Source: Stenotrophomonas rhizophila
GTDB taxonomy: Bacteria; Pseudomonadota; Gammaproteobacteria; Xanthomonadales; Xanthomonadaceae
Direction of reading: 5' to 3'
DNA length: 64,000 nucleotides
Assembly: GCF_001704155.1 (NCBI RefSeq)
Contig: NZ_CP016294.1
Span: 3,965,501-4,029,500 of the forward strand
Part shown: positions 26,363 through 35,447 of the stretch, one piece after another
Layout: every line of letters starts with the position of its first letter
Numbering within the stretch: the first letter of the stretch is position 1
The notes under the pieces: generated by a model
What the model was told of the DNA's origin: nothing
Database searches by the model: none
The model's input: only the letters and a program-made list of their open reading frames with translations
Made by a program: the position numbers and the translations under genes

Positions 26363-27478
26363 TTACAGCACGCCGCGCTTGATCTGGTCGCGCTCGATGC
26401 TTTCGAACAGCGCGGTGAAGTTGCCTTCGCCAAACCCTTCATTGCCCTTGCGCTGGATGATCTCGAAGAAGATCGGGCCGATGCAGTTGGTGGTGAAGAT
26501 CTGCAGCAGCTTGCGCTGCTTGGTCTCCGGATCCGCATCGATCAGGATCTTGTTCTTCGCCAGCCGCGCCACGTCTTCACCATGGCCGGGCACGCGCATG
26601 TCGATGACCTCGAAATACGTTTCCGGCGTATCCAGGAACGCCACGCCCTGCGCACGCATCGCCTCGACGGTGTCGTAGATGTTTTCGGTGAAGCAGGCGA
26701 TGTGCTGGATGCCCTCGCCCTTGTAGGCGTCCAGGTATTCGTTGATCTGGCTCTTCGGGTCGGACGATTCATTGAGCGGAATGCGCACGATGCCATCCGG
26801 TGCGGTCATCGCCTTGGACACCAGGCCGGTCTTGAGGCCCTTGATGTCGAAGTAGCGGATCTCTCGGAAGTTGAACAGGCGCTCGTAGTAGTCCGACCAC
26901 TGCTGCATGTTGCCGAAGTACAGGTTGTGGGTCAGGTGGTCGATGAAGGTCAGGCCGAAACCGACCGGATTCTGGTCCACGCCGTCGATCGGAGCGTAGT
27001 CGGTATCGAACATGCTGCCGGCGGCGCCATAACGGTCCACCAGGTACAGCATGCAGTCGCCGATGCCCTTGATGACCGGGGCCGGCACCGCCTTGCTGTC
27101 CGGCTTGAAGTCGATCGCTTCGGCACCGTTGCCGAGCGCCATCTGGAACACCTCATCGCCCGGCTTCTGGAAGCGGATGGCGAAGCCACAGGCGCACGGG
27201 CCGTGCTTCTCGGCGAAGTCCGAGGCGAACGAATCGGGCTCTTCGTTGACCAGGAAGTTCACTCCGCCCTGGCGGTACACGGTGATGGCGCGCTGCTTGT
27301 GGCGCAGCACGGCAGTGAAGCCCATCTTGCGGAAGTACTCGTGGAGCTCGGCGCCACGACCGGCCGGCGCGGCGAATTCAACGAATTCGAACCCGTCGAT
27401 GCCCATCGGGTTCTCGAAGGTGGTGACCTGCATGCCCGGGTTGGGGGCGTGCGACGCGGTTGCGGGCTGGCTGCTCAT
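26363..27478 (-). CDS. hpd: 4-hydroxyphenylpyruvate dioxygenase
   Basis: Hpd converts 4-hydroxyphenylpyruvate to homogentisate, the substrate of HmgA next door. The 371-residue protein has two vicinal-oxygen-chelate modules. The iron ligands are visible as His in [12 protein letters not shown], His in [14 protein letters not shown] and Glu in [13 protein letters not shown]. It heads the hpd-hmgA operon, divergent from a MarR gene 129 bases away. Confidence 0.96.
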   Translation of the reverse strand: MSSQPATASHAPNPGMQVTTFENPMGIDGFEFVEFAAPAGRGAELHEYFRKMGFTAVLRHKQRAITVYRQGGVNFLVNEEPDSFASDFAEKHGPCACGFAIRFQKPGDEVFQMALGNGAEAIDFKPDSKAVPAPVIKGIGDCMLYLVDRYGAAGSMFDTDYAPIDGVDQNPVGFGLTFIDHLTHNLYFGNMQQWSDYYERLFNFREIRYFDIKGLKTGLVSKAMTAPDGIVRIPLNESSDPKSQINEYLDAYKGEGIQHIACFTENIYDTVEAMRAQGVAFLDTPETYFEVIDMRVPGHGEDVARLAKNKILIDADPETKQRKLLQIFTTNCIGPIFFEIIQRKGNEGFGEGNFTALFESIERDQIKRGVL

Positions 27479-27571
27479 GACGTGGCTCCAAAGCGGCCCA
27501 CCCCCGGAAAAAAACCAGGTGCGGGCGGAAGGCAGACCCGCGAGAATGCGGAGTCCGGAAAGAAGGTTATA

Positions 27572-27585
27572 GTTTCACATGAAAC
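27572..27585. promoter_or_regulatory. candidate MarR operator between hpd and marR
   Basis: GTTTCA, a two-base gap and TGAAAC form a perfect dyad in the divergent control region. A TATAGT hexamer (27568-27573), which could be the marR -10, overlaps its left edge. Position and symmetry fit autoregulation and control of hpd-hmgA. Inferred. Confidence 0.5.
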
Positions 27586-27607
27586 CACCATCAAGGTGCA
27601 CCGCAGC

Positions 27608-28099
27608 ATGAGCCCACCCGATCCCAGCAGCCAGACCATCCGTGCCACGCACGCCCTGCTCGACCTGGAGCAGTTCCTGCCGTACCGGCTGAGCGTTTTG
27701 TCCAACCGGGTCAGCGGCAACATCGCCAAGCTGTATGGGGACCGTTACGGCCTGGCGATTCCCGAATGGCGGGTGATCACCATCCTGGCGCTGTACCCGG
27801 GCTCATCGGCGAGCGAGGTCTCCGACCGCACCGCGATGGACAAGGTGGCGGTCAGCCGGGCCGTGGCCAGACTGCTCGAACGCGGCTTCATCAAGCGTGA
27901 AACCCACGGTGATGACCGCCGTCGTTCGGTGCTGGCGCTGTCGGCGGCCGGGTTCGAGGTCTACGAGACCATCGCCCCGCTGGTGATCGAGATCACCCGC
28001 AAGCTGATGTCGGTGCTGAGCGAGGACGAGGAGCAGATGCTGGAGAAGCTGATCCTGCGCCTGGCCGGCGAAGGCCTGCAGCGGATGGATGAAGGCTGA
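27608..28099 (+). CDS. MarR-family regulator, likely of tyrosine catabolism
   Basis: This 163-residue winged-helix regulator contains IPEWRVITILALYPGSSASE, VSDRTAMDKVAVSRAVARLL (recognition helix) and the wing RETHGDDRRRSVLAL. N- and C-terminal helices would form the dimer interface. It is transcribed away from hpd-hmgA, the usual place for a specific regulator, so it probably responds to a tyrosine catabolite. Its stop directly abuts the stop of the next, convergent gene. Confidence 0.85.
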   Translation: MSPPDPSSQTIRATHALLDLEQFLPYRLSVLSNRVSGNIAKLYGDRYGLAIPEWRVITILALYPGSSASEVSDRTAMDKVAVSRAVARLLERGFIKRETHGDDRRRSVLALSAAGFEVYETIAPLVIEITRKLMSVLSEDEEQMLEKLILRLAGEGLQRMDEG

Positions 28100-29221
28100 T
28101 CAGCTGAGGTGCTTGCGCCTGGCGTGTACCCAGGGCGCGGCCAACGCGCCGATGGCGCCAGCGGCCAGGCCCAATGATGCCGCCACCGCAGCGGCTTCCA
28201 GCGCGCCGGGAAGGGCCAGCGCGGCGATCACCAGCAGCGCGGCCGGCAGCGCGATGAAGGTGGCCAGGAAATAGCGCCAGCGCGGCGCCCAGGTCCCGAC
28301 CTGAAGCAGGCTGACCGGCATCCAGGTTTCGCCCGAGGCATCTTCGGCGATCTTGGCGACCACCTTGGGCAGGTCCACTTCGACCGGGCCCTTGCCGGTC
28401 CGCGCGGTGGCCAGCGCGCGCGCCACCTCGTCGACCGCCGGATACGACGTCGGCCACGTCATGGGCGCGGTGACCCCATAGGCGGTCAGCAGCGGCACGC
28501 TCAACCACGGCGCCAGCAGCGGCCGCAGCTTGCGCCGGTCCAGCACGCACCAGACCTGGGCGATGCCATTGGCCACCACGCTGTACAGGGCCAACTGGCC
28601 CGGCTCCGGGTACGGCAGCACGTGTACCCGCGCCGCCATGCTGGTGTAGCCCATATCCCGCAGGAAGCCGGGCCGGGTCCGGCCCTCGTGCGCCCAGGCC
28701 AGGCCCAGCGGCGCGACCAGGTAGGCCTCCGCCGGGTCCTTCACGCCTGCCGTGGCGCGGTCGTCGCTGGCCAGGAAGAATGCCAGCGATTTCGGTTCGG
28801 CCACATCGGCCTGGCTCCAGCGGCCGCTGTCGCCCAGCACGTGTTTGAGCGGCAGCCGCGCGGGCGCGGTTTCGGCCTTGGTGGCGTTGTGCAGGTAGGG
28901 CAGCACCGAGAGCACGAAGCTCTGCAGGTCCACCCCGCGCGTGCCGGTGCCCTGCCATTCGCTGGGCAGCAGGCCCAGCAGCGCCGGGTTGCGGGCCAGC
29001 TGGTCGAGTTGGGACTTCTGTTCAACCAGCTTCTGCACTGCCGCCTTGAGCAGCACGTTGTCGGGAACCGACACCTGCGGCAGGCGGTACAGGGTGGCGG
29101 CTACGTCCGGGATGTCGGTTTCGCCAGCATGGGCCGACGCGTCGTCCAGCAGCACCTCCGCTGGCGGCAGGCTCACGCCGGTCGGTGCGTCCAGGGTGCT
29201 ATCGGAAGTTCCAGGCTGCAT
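28100..29221 (-). CDS. hypothetical protein with two C-terminal membrane helices
   Basis: The 373-residue product has no signal peptide. A mostly soluble first 300 residues (LLKAAVQKLVEQKSQLDQLA, VLPYLHNATKAET, EAYLVAPLGLAWAHEGRTRPG) is followed by two hydrophobic segments (about 318-338, 342-362) and a basic end. No family is recognised. The ATG at 29221 was chosen because the upstream frame runs into the palindromic element. It converges on the MarR gene with no spacer. Confidence 0.6.
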   Translation of the reverse strand: MQPGTSDSTLDAPTGVSLPPAEVLLDDASAHAGETDIPDVAATLYRLPQVSVPDNVLLKAAVQKLVEQKSQLDQLARNPALLGLLPSEWQGTGTRGVDLQSFVLSVLPYLHNATKAETAPARLPLKHVLGDSGRWSQADVAEPKSLAFFLASDDRATAGVKDPAEAYLVAPLGLAWAHEGRTRPGFLRDMGYTSMAARVHVLPYPEPGQLALYSVVANGIAQVWCVLDRRKLRPLLAPWLSVPLLTAYGVTAPMTWPTSYPAVDEVARALATARTGKGPVEVDLPKVVAKIAEDASGETWMPVSLLQVGTWAPRWRYFLATFIALPAALLVIAALALPGALEAAAVAASLGLAAGAIGALAAPWVHARRKHLS

Positions 29222-29272
29222 GCGCTTCGATCCATGAGGTCCTTGGAAATAGCGGCAGGAAACCGGGTAACT

Positions 29273-29347
29273 GTAGAGCGGACCGGTGGTCCGCTGGCGT
29301 TGATTCATCCGTTGCGCCAAGAGCAGCGGACTGACAGTCCGCTCTAC
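29273..29347. repeat. pair of inverted GTAG palindromic elements, GCGGAC stem
   Basis: GTAG at 29273 opens an element with stem AGCGGACC/GGTCCGCT. The second, inverted copy (29325-29347) ends in CTAC. The pair lies between the thioredoxin-like gene and the hypothetical gene. Confidence 0.8.
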
Positions 29348-29375
29348 CGGCGTGGTCTGCAGGGTGCGTTTTTTT

Positions 29376-29981
29376 TCAGGGCGCCTTCGGTGGCGCCCAT
29401 TCCTTCATGAAGGCGAAGAAGCGTTCGCGGTTGTAGCCCTTCGGCTGGCCCTTGTCGGCCTCCAGCTCGCCGGTGAACTGCGAATGCAGCAGCGTGCCCT
29501 GCGCATCCAGCACGAACAGGTGCGGGTAGCCCTTGATCTGCGGGAACTGCGACAGGAACGCGGCGTTCTCGTTGTCTTCGCTGTAGTTGACCTTCATCCA
29601 GACGTAGTTGGCATCGCGGAAGCTGCGGATCTCCGCATCGCCCTCGATGAACGCGTCCAGAAGGTGGCACCACGAGCACCACTCCCCACCCACGTCCAGC
29701 ACGATCCGCTTGCCGCCGCGCTGGGCCTCGACCTTGGCCGTGGCCAGGTCGGCGACCGGGTCGCGGGCCGGATCGAACTGCGCGTTGAGCCCGGCGACCG
29801 CGGCGACATCCGCCGCGGCCGGGGTGTTGCCCGACGCCACCGGCTGGCTGGGATCGGCCACCGGCGGCGTCTGTTCGGTGGTGTCCAGCGGCTGCGCAGG
29901 CGCGGCGGTGGGTGCCGACGGCGAGCAGGCGGCCAGCAGGCCGGCCACGATCATCGGGGACCACCACGTGTTCATGCGCAT
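29376..29981 (-). CDS. thioredoxin-fold lipoprotein
   Basis: This 201-residue lipoprotein has the signal MRMNTWWSPMIVAGLLAAC and a Pro/Ala linker up to about residue 60. A thioredoxin-like domain follows with the redox motif GEWCSWCHLLDAF (Cys102, Cys105) and the cis-proline segment IKGYPHLFVLD. It is probably a periplasmic disulfide reductase or a protein of the DUF255/thioredoxin_7 type. The start at 29981 has GTGAGG upstream. It is only eight bases from the POT transporter stop, so the two share a transcript. Substrate unknown. Confidence 0.82.
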   Translation of the reverse strand: MRMNTWWSPMIVAGLLAACSPSAPTAAPAQPLDTTEQTPPVADPSQPVASGNTPAAADVAAVAGLNAQFDPARDPVADLATAKVEAQRGGKRIVLDVGGEWCSWCHLLDAFIEGDAEIRSFRDANYVWMKVNYSEDNENAAFLSQFPQIKGYPHLFVLDAQGTLLHSQFTGELEADKGQPKGYNRERFFAFMKEWAPPKAP

Positions 29982-29989
29982 GGCAGGCC

Positions 29990-31492
29990 TCACTTGACGC
30001 CGTGCATCAGCTTGTTGATCAGCGGGGCGATCAGGAACAGCACCGCGCCCGAACCAATCAACGCCCAGAAACCGAAGGTGTAGCCCTTCAGCGCGGACTC
30101 GACGGTCATGCCGCCTTCGCCGCTCACCGCGCCGGCAAAGATGCCCGACAGGTTGTTGCCGATGCCGGTGGACAGGAACCAGCCGCCCATGCCGAAGCCG
30201 ACCAGGCGCACCGGTGCCAGCTTGGTCACCATCGACAGACCGATCGGCGACAGGCACAGCTCACCGACCGACTGGATGACGTAGACCATGAACAGCGTCC
30301 AGAACGGGATCTTGCCGTCGACGACCATCGACGACAGTGCCAGCATCAGCAGCGCGAAGGCCGCGCCGTTGAACAGCAGGCCCAGGCCGAACTTGCGCGG
30401 AATGGACGGATTGGCACGGCCCAGCTTGATCCAGGTCCAGGCCACGATCGGGGCCAGGGTGATGATCGCCACCGAGTTGACCGACTGGAACCACGCCGTC
30501 GGGAAGGTCCAGCCACCCAGGTTGCGGTTGACGATGTTGTCGGCCAGGAAGGTGAAGGAGCTGCCGGCCTGTTCGAAGAACATCCAGAACATGACGTTGA
30601 AGGCGAAGATGATCAGCATCGCGATTACGCGGTCGCGCTGCACCTTGCCCTCGCGGATGCCTTCCACCAGCAACAGCACCGCCAGCGCCACGAACAGCAC
30701 CCCGAGGATCCAGGCCAGCGCGGTAGCGCCGGTGGACAGCAGGAAGTAGGCGACCGGAATGGCGACCAGCGAACCGATGAACACCATCACCACGCGGCCC
30801 ATGCCTTCGGCACCGACCGGCGGCGCACCGATCCCCTTCAGGCCGGCGCGGCCGACGTAGAACCACACCAGGCTGAGCAGCATGCCGATGCCCGAGGCGA
30901 TGAACACCATCTTGTAGGACGGCATCGCTTCGGTACCGAAGACCTTCTCGGCAAGGAACTGGGTAAGCACCGGGGCGATCATCGCGCCGACGTTGATGCC
31001 CATGTAGAAGATGGTGAAGCCCGAATCGCGGCGCTCATCCTTCAGGCCGTACAGCTTGCCGACCATGGTGGAGATGTTCGGCTTGAACAGGCCGTTGCCG
31101 ATGATGATCGTGGCCAGGCCGAACTCGAACACTTCCTTGTTGGGCATGGCCACCATGAACAGGCCGGCGGCCATGATCACCGCGCCGGTCAGGATCGAGC
31201 GCTGGTACCCCAGCACGCGGTCGGCCACGTAGCCACCGAAGATGGCCGCGGCATACACCAGGGCCAGGTAGGCACCGTAAGTGCGGCTGGCCGCAGCCTG
31301 CCCGGCCGCGTCGCCGTCGAAGAACTGGGCCACGATGTACAGCACCAGCGCCCAGCGGATCCCGTAGAACGCGAAGCGCTCCCAGAACTCGGTCATGAAC
31401 AGCATCCACAGCGGGCGCGGGTGGCCCAGCGTGGTCTTGAACTCCGGCAACGCCGGTTCGGGAACGGATTTCGCGGCGGCGTCTACGCTCAT
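29990..31492 (-). CDS. proton-dependent oligopeptide transporter (POT/PTR2 family)
   Basis: This 500-residue major-facilitator protein of the POT family takes up di- and tripeptides with protons. Signatures are FWERFAFYGIRWALVLYI (with the ExxER-like region), the PTR2 pattern FTIFYMGINVGAMIAP and ELCLSPIGLSMVTKLAPV, over about 12-14 membrane helices. Homology begins at MSVDAAAKS (31492), although the frame is open further up. It is followed by the thioredoxin-like lipoprotein gene. Confidence 0.9.
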   Translation of the reverse strand: MSVDAAAKSVPEPALPEFKTTLGHPRPLWMLFMTEFWERFAFYGIRWALVLYIVAQFFDGDAAGQAAASRTYGAYLALVYAAAIFGGYVADRVLGYQRSILTGAVIMAAGLFMVAMPNKEVFEFGLATIIIGNGLFKPNISTMVGKLYGLKDERRDSGFTIFYMGINVGAMIAPVLTQFLAEKVFGTEAMPSYKMVFIASGIGMLLSLVWFYVGRAGLKGIGAPPVGAEGMGRVVMVFIGSLVAIPVAYFLLSTGATALAWILGVLFVALAVLLLVEGIREGKVQRDRVIAMLIIFAFNVMFWMFFEQAGSSFTFLADNIVNRNLGGWTFPTAWFQSVNSVAIITLAPIVAWTWIKLGRANPSIPRKFGLGLLFNGAAFALLMLALSSMVVDGKIPFWTLFMVYVIQSVGELCLSPIGLSMVTKLAPVRLVGFGMGGWFLSTGIGNNLSGIFAGAVSGEGGMTVESALKGYTFGFWALIGSGAVLFLIAPLINKLMHGVK

Positions 31493-31734
31493 GCGGGATT
31501 CCTGGGTTCGGTGGAAGACATGCACGTCCGATGTGCGAAACAACGCGGGAGAATCCCAGAACAACGGCGTTCACGTCAAATACACACCGATGTGTGCAGC
31601 TGGCCGCATGGTCGCTGAACTTGCATCTGCAACTACCGCCCCGCAGCCGCCAGCGCAGCAACGGCGGGGCTTCCAGCACCGTACGGTGGATGCCACGGGA
31701 ATACATGAATAGGCCCGGGAACCGGCACGCCGGC

Positions 31735-32613
31735 TCAGGCGTCCGGCGGCATCGGGTCGTCGTTGCGGATCGTGGTGCGCACCTGGAACAGTTCCGGGAA
31801 GAAGGTCAGCTCCAGCGCCTGGCGCAGGAACCCCACCCCGCTGGAACCACCGGTGCCGCGCTTGAAGCCGATCACCCGCATCACGGTGCGCATGTGGCGG
31901 AAGCGCCAGAGCTGGAAGGCGGTTTCCAGGTCCACCAGGTCCTCGCACAGCGCGTACTCGCGCCAGTAGCGGTCGGTGTTCTGGTAGATCCGCTCGAACA
32001 CCGGGTGCAGCGCATCGTCGGCCACGTGCGGCTGCCGCCAGTCGCGGTCGATGTAACCGGCCGGAATGGCGTGGCCGAAGCGGGCCAGGTAGCGCAGGAA
32101 TTCCTCGTACAGGCTGGGCGCGTCCAGCACCTGCTGCAGCTGTGCCTGGCCTTCCGGGTCGTGCGAGAACACCTGCAGCATCTGCGCGTTCTTGTTGCCC
32201 AGCAGGAACTCGATGTAGCGGTACTGCAGCGACTGGAAGCCCGACGACGGGCCGAGCACGTCGCGGAACCCCATGTATTCCGACGGGGTCAGCGTTTCCA
32301 GCACCGACCACTGTTCGGTCAGCTGGCGCAGCACCAGCTTGCTGCGCGCCAGCACCTTCTGGCACTGCCAGACCTGGTCGCGCTGCAGGAAGCCCATCGC
32401 CGCACGCAGCTCATGCCCCAGCAGCTTCAGCCACAGCTCCGAGGTCTGGTGCTGGATGATGAAGAGCATCTCGTCGTGGTGGGGCGGATTGGACAGCGGC
32501 TGCTGCGCCGAGAGCAGCTGGTCCAGCCGCAGGTAGCCGCCGTAGGTCAGGCGCCCCTCCAGGTCGGTGTGGATACCGGCTTCAAGGTCGCGTTGGTTCT
32601 TGTCGACAGACAT
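31735..32613 (-). CDS. kynA: tryptophan 2,3-dioxygenase
   Basis: This heme dioxygenase opens tryptophan to N-formylkynurenine, the first step of kynurenine degradation. The 292-residue protein shows [49 protein letters not shown] (substrate pocket), [14 protein letters not shown] (heme His region) and [16 protein letters not shown]. The rest of the pathway is not in the window. It is divergent from the pdh operon. Confidence 0.96.
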   Translation of the reverse strand: MSVDKNQRDLEAGIHTDLEGRLTYGGYLRLDQLLSAQQPLSNPPHHDEMLFIIQHQTSELWLKLLGHELRAAMGFLQRDQVWQCQKVLARSKLVLRQLTEQWSVLETLTPSEYMGFRDVLGPSSGFQSLQYRYIEFLLGNKNAQMLQVFSHDPEGQAQLQQVLDAPSLYEEFLRYLARFGHAIPAGYIDRDWRQPHVADDALHPVFERIYQNTDRYWREYALCEDLVDLETAFQLWRFRHMRTVMRVIGFKRGTGGSSGVGFLRQALELTFFPELFQVRTTIRNDDPMPPDA

Positions 32614-32949
32614 GGCGGGGGCCGCTGGAGGGGGCCAAAAGGGTAGCGCACCGCCTGCACCTGCGGGGGGTGTCTGCCATGCGCAGGCGTGTGGTGGGCG
32701 GGCGGGTACCCGATTCTGCGCGGCAGGCCGGTGGGGCCCGGCCCCCGCCCCCCCTCCGGCACGGTCCGCTCATGCCCCGTTGATACAACTGAATACGTTG
32801 AAGCCATTGGCCTTCCGGGCCCCTGATGGGGTATACCGGGCCGATGTCCCCCGGGACAGTTGCTGCGCCGCAGGACGGCTTTTTCGTACGCCTTCCTTAA
32901 CATGGCAATTCATATCATTTGTAACTTCCTGTCGAAGGTGCAGTACGCA
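32614..32949. other. 336-base divergent gap between kynA and pdhA
   Basis: No gene is seen. It must hold promoters for both directions. It is G/C-rich near kynA and more A/T-rich before pdhA (32775-32950), where GTATACC and TTCATATCATTTG could belong to promoters. No -35/-10 pair with normal spacing could be fixed. Confidence 0.4.
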
Positions 32950-34032
32950 ATGACGGTTGCCGCTGAGTTCAAGATCGAATACCTGCAGTACCTGGACACG
33001 GACGGCACGCTCGTCCGCGATGACCTGCCCGAAGCCCTGCGCGACCCGCGCGCGCTGCTGCCGATGTTCAAGCAGATGCTGTTCGTGCGCGTGTTCGACG
33101 GCAAGTCGATCGCGTTGCAGCGCACCGGCAAGCTGGGTACCTACGCCGCCTGCCTGGGCCACGAAGCCGCGCATGTCGGCATCGGCGCTTCCATGCAGAA
33201 GGACGACGTGTTTGCCCCGTCCTACCGTGAGTACGGCGCGATGTTCATGCGCGGCGTGCGCCCGCGCGACGTTCTGATGTACTGGGGCGGCGACGAGCGT
33301 GGCAACGACTACGGCGGCAACGCGGCCAAGGACTTCCCGTTCTGCGTGCCGATTTCCACCCAGTGCCTGCACGCCGCCGGCGCGGCGCTGAAGTTCAAGC
33401 TCAACCAGGAAAAGCAGATCGCCGTGGCTGTCTGCGGTGACGGTGGCAGCTCCAAGACCGACTTCTATGCCGCACTGAACTCGGCCGGTGCTTACAAGCT
33501 CCCGCTGATCCTGTGCATCGTCAACAACGGCTGGGCCATCTCGGTTCCGCGTTCGGCCCAGACCGGTGCCGAAACGCTGGCGCAGAAGGGCCTGGCCGGT
33601 GGCCTGCACTGCCTGCAGGTGGACGGCAACGACCTGATCGCGGTGATGGCCGCCATGCTGCAGGCGCGCGAGCGCGCGCTGGCCGGCGACGGCGGCACCG
33701 TGCTGGAACTGATGACCTACCGCCTGTCCGACCACACCACCGCCGATGACGCGCGCCGCTACCGCGACGATGCCGAGGTCAAGGATGCCTGGCAGCGCGA
33801 GCCGATGCTGCGCCTGCGCAAGTACCTGATCGGTGCCGGCGTGTGGAGCGAGGAAGAGGAACAGGCCTGGACCGTGGAATGCGGCAAGCGCGTGGATGAA
33901 GAGGTGAACCTGTACCTCAACACCCCGGTGCAGCCGGTCGAGGCGATGTTCGACTTCCTGTATGCCGATCCGCCGCAGGACCTGCTGGCCCAGCGCGCAC
34001 AGGCGATTGCTTTGGAGCAGCGCCATGGATGA
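32950..34032 (+). CDS. pdhA: pyruvate dehydrogenase E1 component, alpha subunit
   Basis: This thiamin-diphosphate-dependent E1 alpha subunit works with PdhB and the E2 encoded downstream to oxidise pyruvate (or a related 2-oxo acid). The 360-residue protein shows LGTYAACLGHEAAHVGIG, FAPSYREYG, the ThDP motif VCGDGGSSKTDFYAALN and IVNNGWAISVPRSAQTGA, then a phosphorylation-loop-like MTYRLSDHTTADDARRYR. The ATG at 32950 is the conserved start. It is the first gene of a four-gene operon. Confidence 0.93.
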   Translation: MTVAAEFKIEYLQYLDTDGTLVRDDLPEALRDPRALLPMFKQMLFVRVFDGKSIALQRTGKLGTYAACLGHEAAHVGIGASMQKDDVFAPSYREYGAMFMRGVRPRDVLMYWGGDERGNDYGGNAAKDFPFCVPISTQCLHAAGAALKFKLNQEKQIAVAVCGDGGSSKTDFYAALNSAGAYKLPLILCIVNNGWAISVPRSAQTGAETLAQKGLAGGLHCLQVDGNDLIAVMAAMLQARERALAGDGGTVLELMTYRLSDHTTADDARRYRDDAEVKDAWQREPMLRLRKYLIGAGVWSEEEEQAWTVECGKRVDEEVNLYLNTPVQPVEAMFDFLYADPPQDLLAQRAQAIALEQRHG

Positions 34033-34105
34033 GATCAAGAACGGCGCGCCCGGCGCGCAGACCAACGCCGCCGACAGCGCTGCCATCGCGCGCGGAGAAG
34101 AGAGC

Positions 34106-35092
34106 ATGACCACCACGCCCATCACCCTCATCGAAGCCATCACCCAGGCGCTGGCGTGGGAGCTGGAACACGACAAATCGGTGCTGGTGCTGGGTGAGGA
34201 CGTCGGCGTCAACGGCGGCGTGTTCCGCGCCACCGCCGGCCTGCAGCAGCGCTTCGGCGCCGACCGCATCCTGGACACCCCGCTGGATGAAACCACCATC
34301 GCCGGCCTGACCATCGGCCTGGCCGCGCAGGGCATGAAGCCGGTGGCCGAAGCCCAGTTCGATGGCTTCATGTACCCGATGGTGGACCACATCATCTGCC
34401 ACGCCGCGCGCCTGCGTTACCGCACCCGTGGCCGCCTGCACTGCCCGATGGTGCTGCGCGTGCCGTGGGGCGGCGGCATCCGCGCGCCGGAACACCACAG
34501 CGAAGCCAACGAGGCGATCTTCACCAACGTGCCGGGCCTGCGCGTGGTGCTGCCGTCCTCGCCGCAGCGCGCCTACGGCCTGCTGCTGGCCGCGATCCGC
34601 GAACCGGATCCGGTGATCTACATGGAACCCAAGCGCATCTATCGCCAGTACAAGGAAGTGGTGGTCAACGATGGCGAAGCGCTGCCGCTGGACGTCTGCT
34701 TCGTGCTGCGCGACGGCACCGACGTGACCCTGGTGACCTGGGGCGCGCAGGTGAAGGAAGCGCTGGAAGCGGCCGACAAGCTGGCCGGCGAAGGCATCAG
34801 TGCCGAAGTGATCGACGTGGCCACGCTGCGCCCGCTCGACTTCGCCACCATCGCCGAATCGGTGGCCAAGACCGGACGCTGCGTGATCGTGCAGGAGGCC
34901 CCCAAGACCGCGGGCTTCGGCGCCGAGATCGCCGCGCGCCTGGCCGAGGAATCGCTGTACGACCTGCTGGCACCGGTCGAACGTGTCACCGGCTACGACA
35001 CCCACATTCCGCTGTTCCGCCTGGAAATGAAGTACCTGCCCAGCGTGGACCGGATCGTGAGCGCGGCCAAACGCGCGGTGGCGGCGGGCTGA
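34106..35092 (+). CDS. pdhB: pyruvate dehydrogenase E1 component, beta subunit
   Basis: E1 beta completes the heterotetrameric E1. The 328-residue protein begins at the conserved MTTTPITLIEAITQAL. It has VLVLGEDVGVNGGVFRAT, DTPLDETTIAGLTIGLA, the cofactor-contacting EAQFDGFMYPMVDHII and the C-terminal transketolase domain (VTWGAQVKEALEAADKL). An in-frame ATG at 34025, overlapping the pdhA stop, would add 27 unconserved residues. Both starts have a GGAG upstream, so the true start is uncertain. Confidence 0.92.
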   Translation: MTTTPITLIEAITQALAWELEHDKSVLVLGEDVGVNGGVFRATAGLQQRFGADRILDTPLDETTIAGLTIGLAAQGMKPVAEAQFDGFMYPMVDHIICHAARLRYRTRGRLHCPMVLRVPWGGGIRAPEHHSEANEAIFTNVPGLRVVLPSSPQRAYGLLLAAIREPDPVIYMEPKRIYRQYKEVVVNDGEALPLDVCFVLRDGTDVTLVTWGAQVKEALEAADKLAGEGISAEVIDVATLRPLDFATIAESVAKTGRCVIVQEAPKTAGFGAEIAARLAEESLYDLLAPVERVTGYDTHIPLFRLEMKYLPSVDRIVSAAKRAVAAG

Positions 35093-35093
35093 C

Positions 35094-35447
35094 ATGCGGG
35101 CCAGACTTCTGGGCCCGTACCGCAGCCAGTACCCCAACCCGCTCCGGTTCCGCACCGGCCAGATCGTCGAACTGGGTGTTCGTGACGAGGAATGGCCGGC
35201 GTTTGCCTGGGTACGCACCGATGACGGGCGTGCCGGCTGGGCACCGGTGGCGTGGTTGCAGCTGCTGGACGATGGCCGCGCAGAGGCCCTGCGCGACTAC
35301 GACGCCCGCGAACTGGACGTGGACAGCGGTGAAATGGTCAAGCTGCATCATGAACACGGCGGCTGGTGGTGGTCCGAACGCGCGAACGGCGCGACGGGCT
35401 GGCTGCCGGCCCGCGATCTCGAACTGCTGGAAGAGAACTGCACATGA
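35094..35447 (+). CDS. tandem SH3-like domain protein in the pdh operon
   Basis: This 117-residue protein is made of two SH3-like (variant SH3) modules. The first spans residues about 5-55 (FRTGQIVELGVRDEEWPAF, RAGWAPVAWLQLL). The second spans about 62-115 (ALRDYDARELDVDSGEMV, WWWSERANGATGWLPARDLE), with the ALYDY-like opening and the WWW cluster typical of SH3. There is no signal peptide. It starts one base after the pdhB stop and overlaps the E2 start, so it is made with the complex; a binding or scaffold role is inferred. Confidence 0.8.
   Translation: MRARLLGPYRSQYPNPLRFRTGQIVELGVRDEEWPAFAWVRTDDGRAGWAPVAWLQLLDDGRAEALRDYDARELDVDSGEMVKLHHEHGGWWWSERANGATGWLPARDLELLEENCT

Noticed and set aside
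34025..34105. 27-residue N-terminal extension of PdhB
   Set aside because: An ATG with a GGAG exists, but the extension does not resemble E1 beta subunits; kept only as an alternative start.
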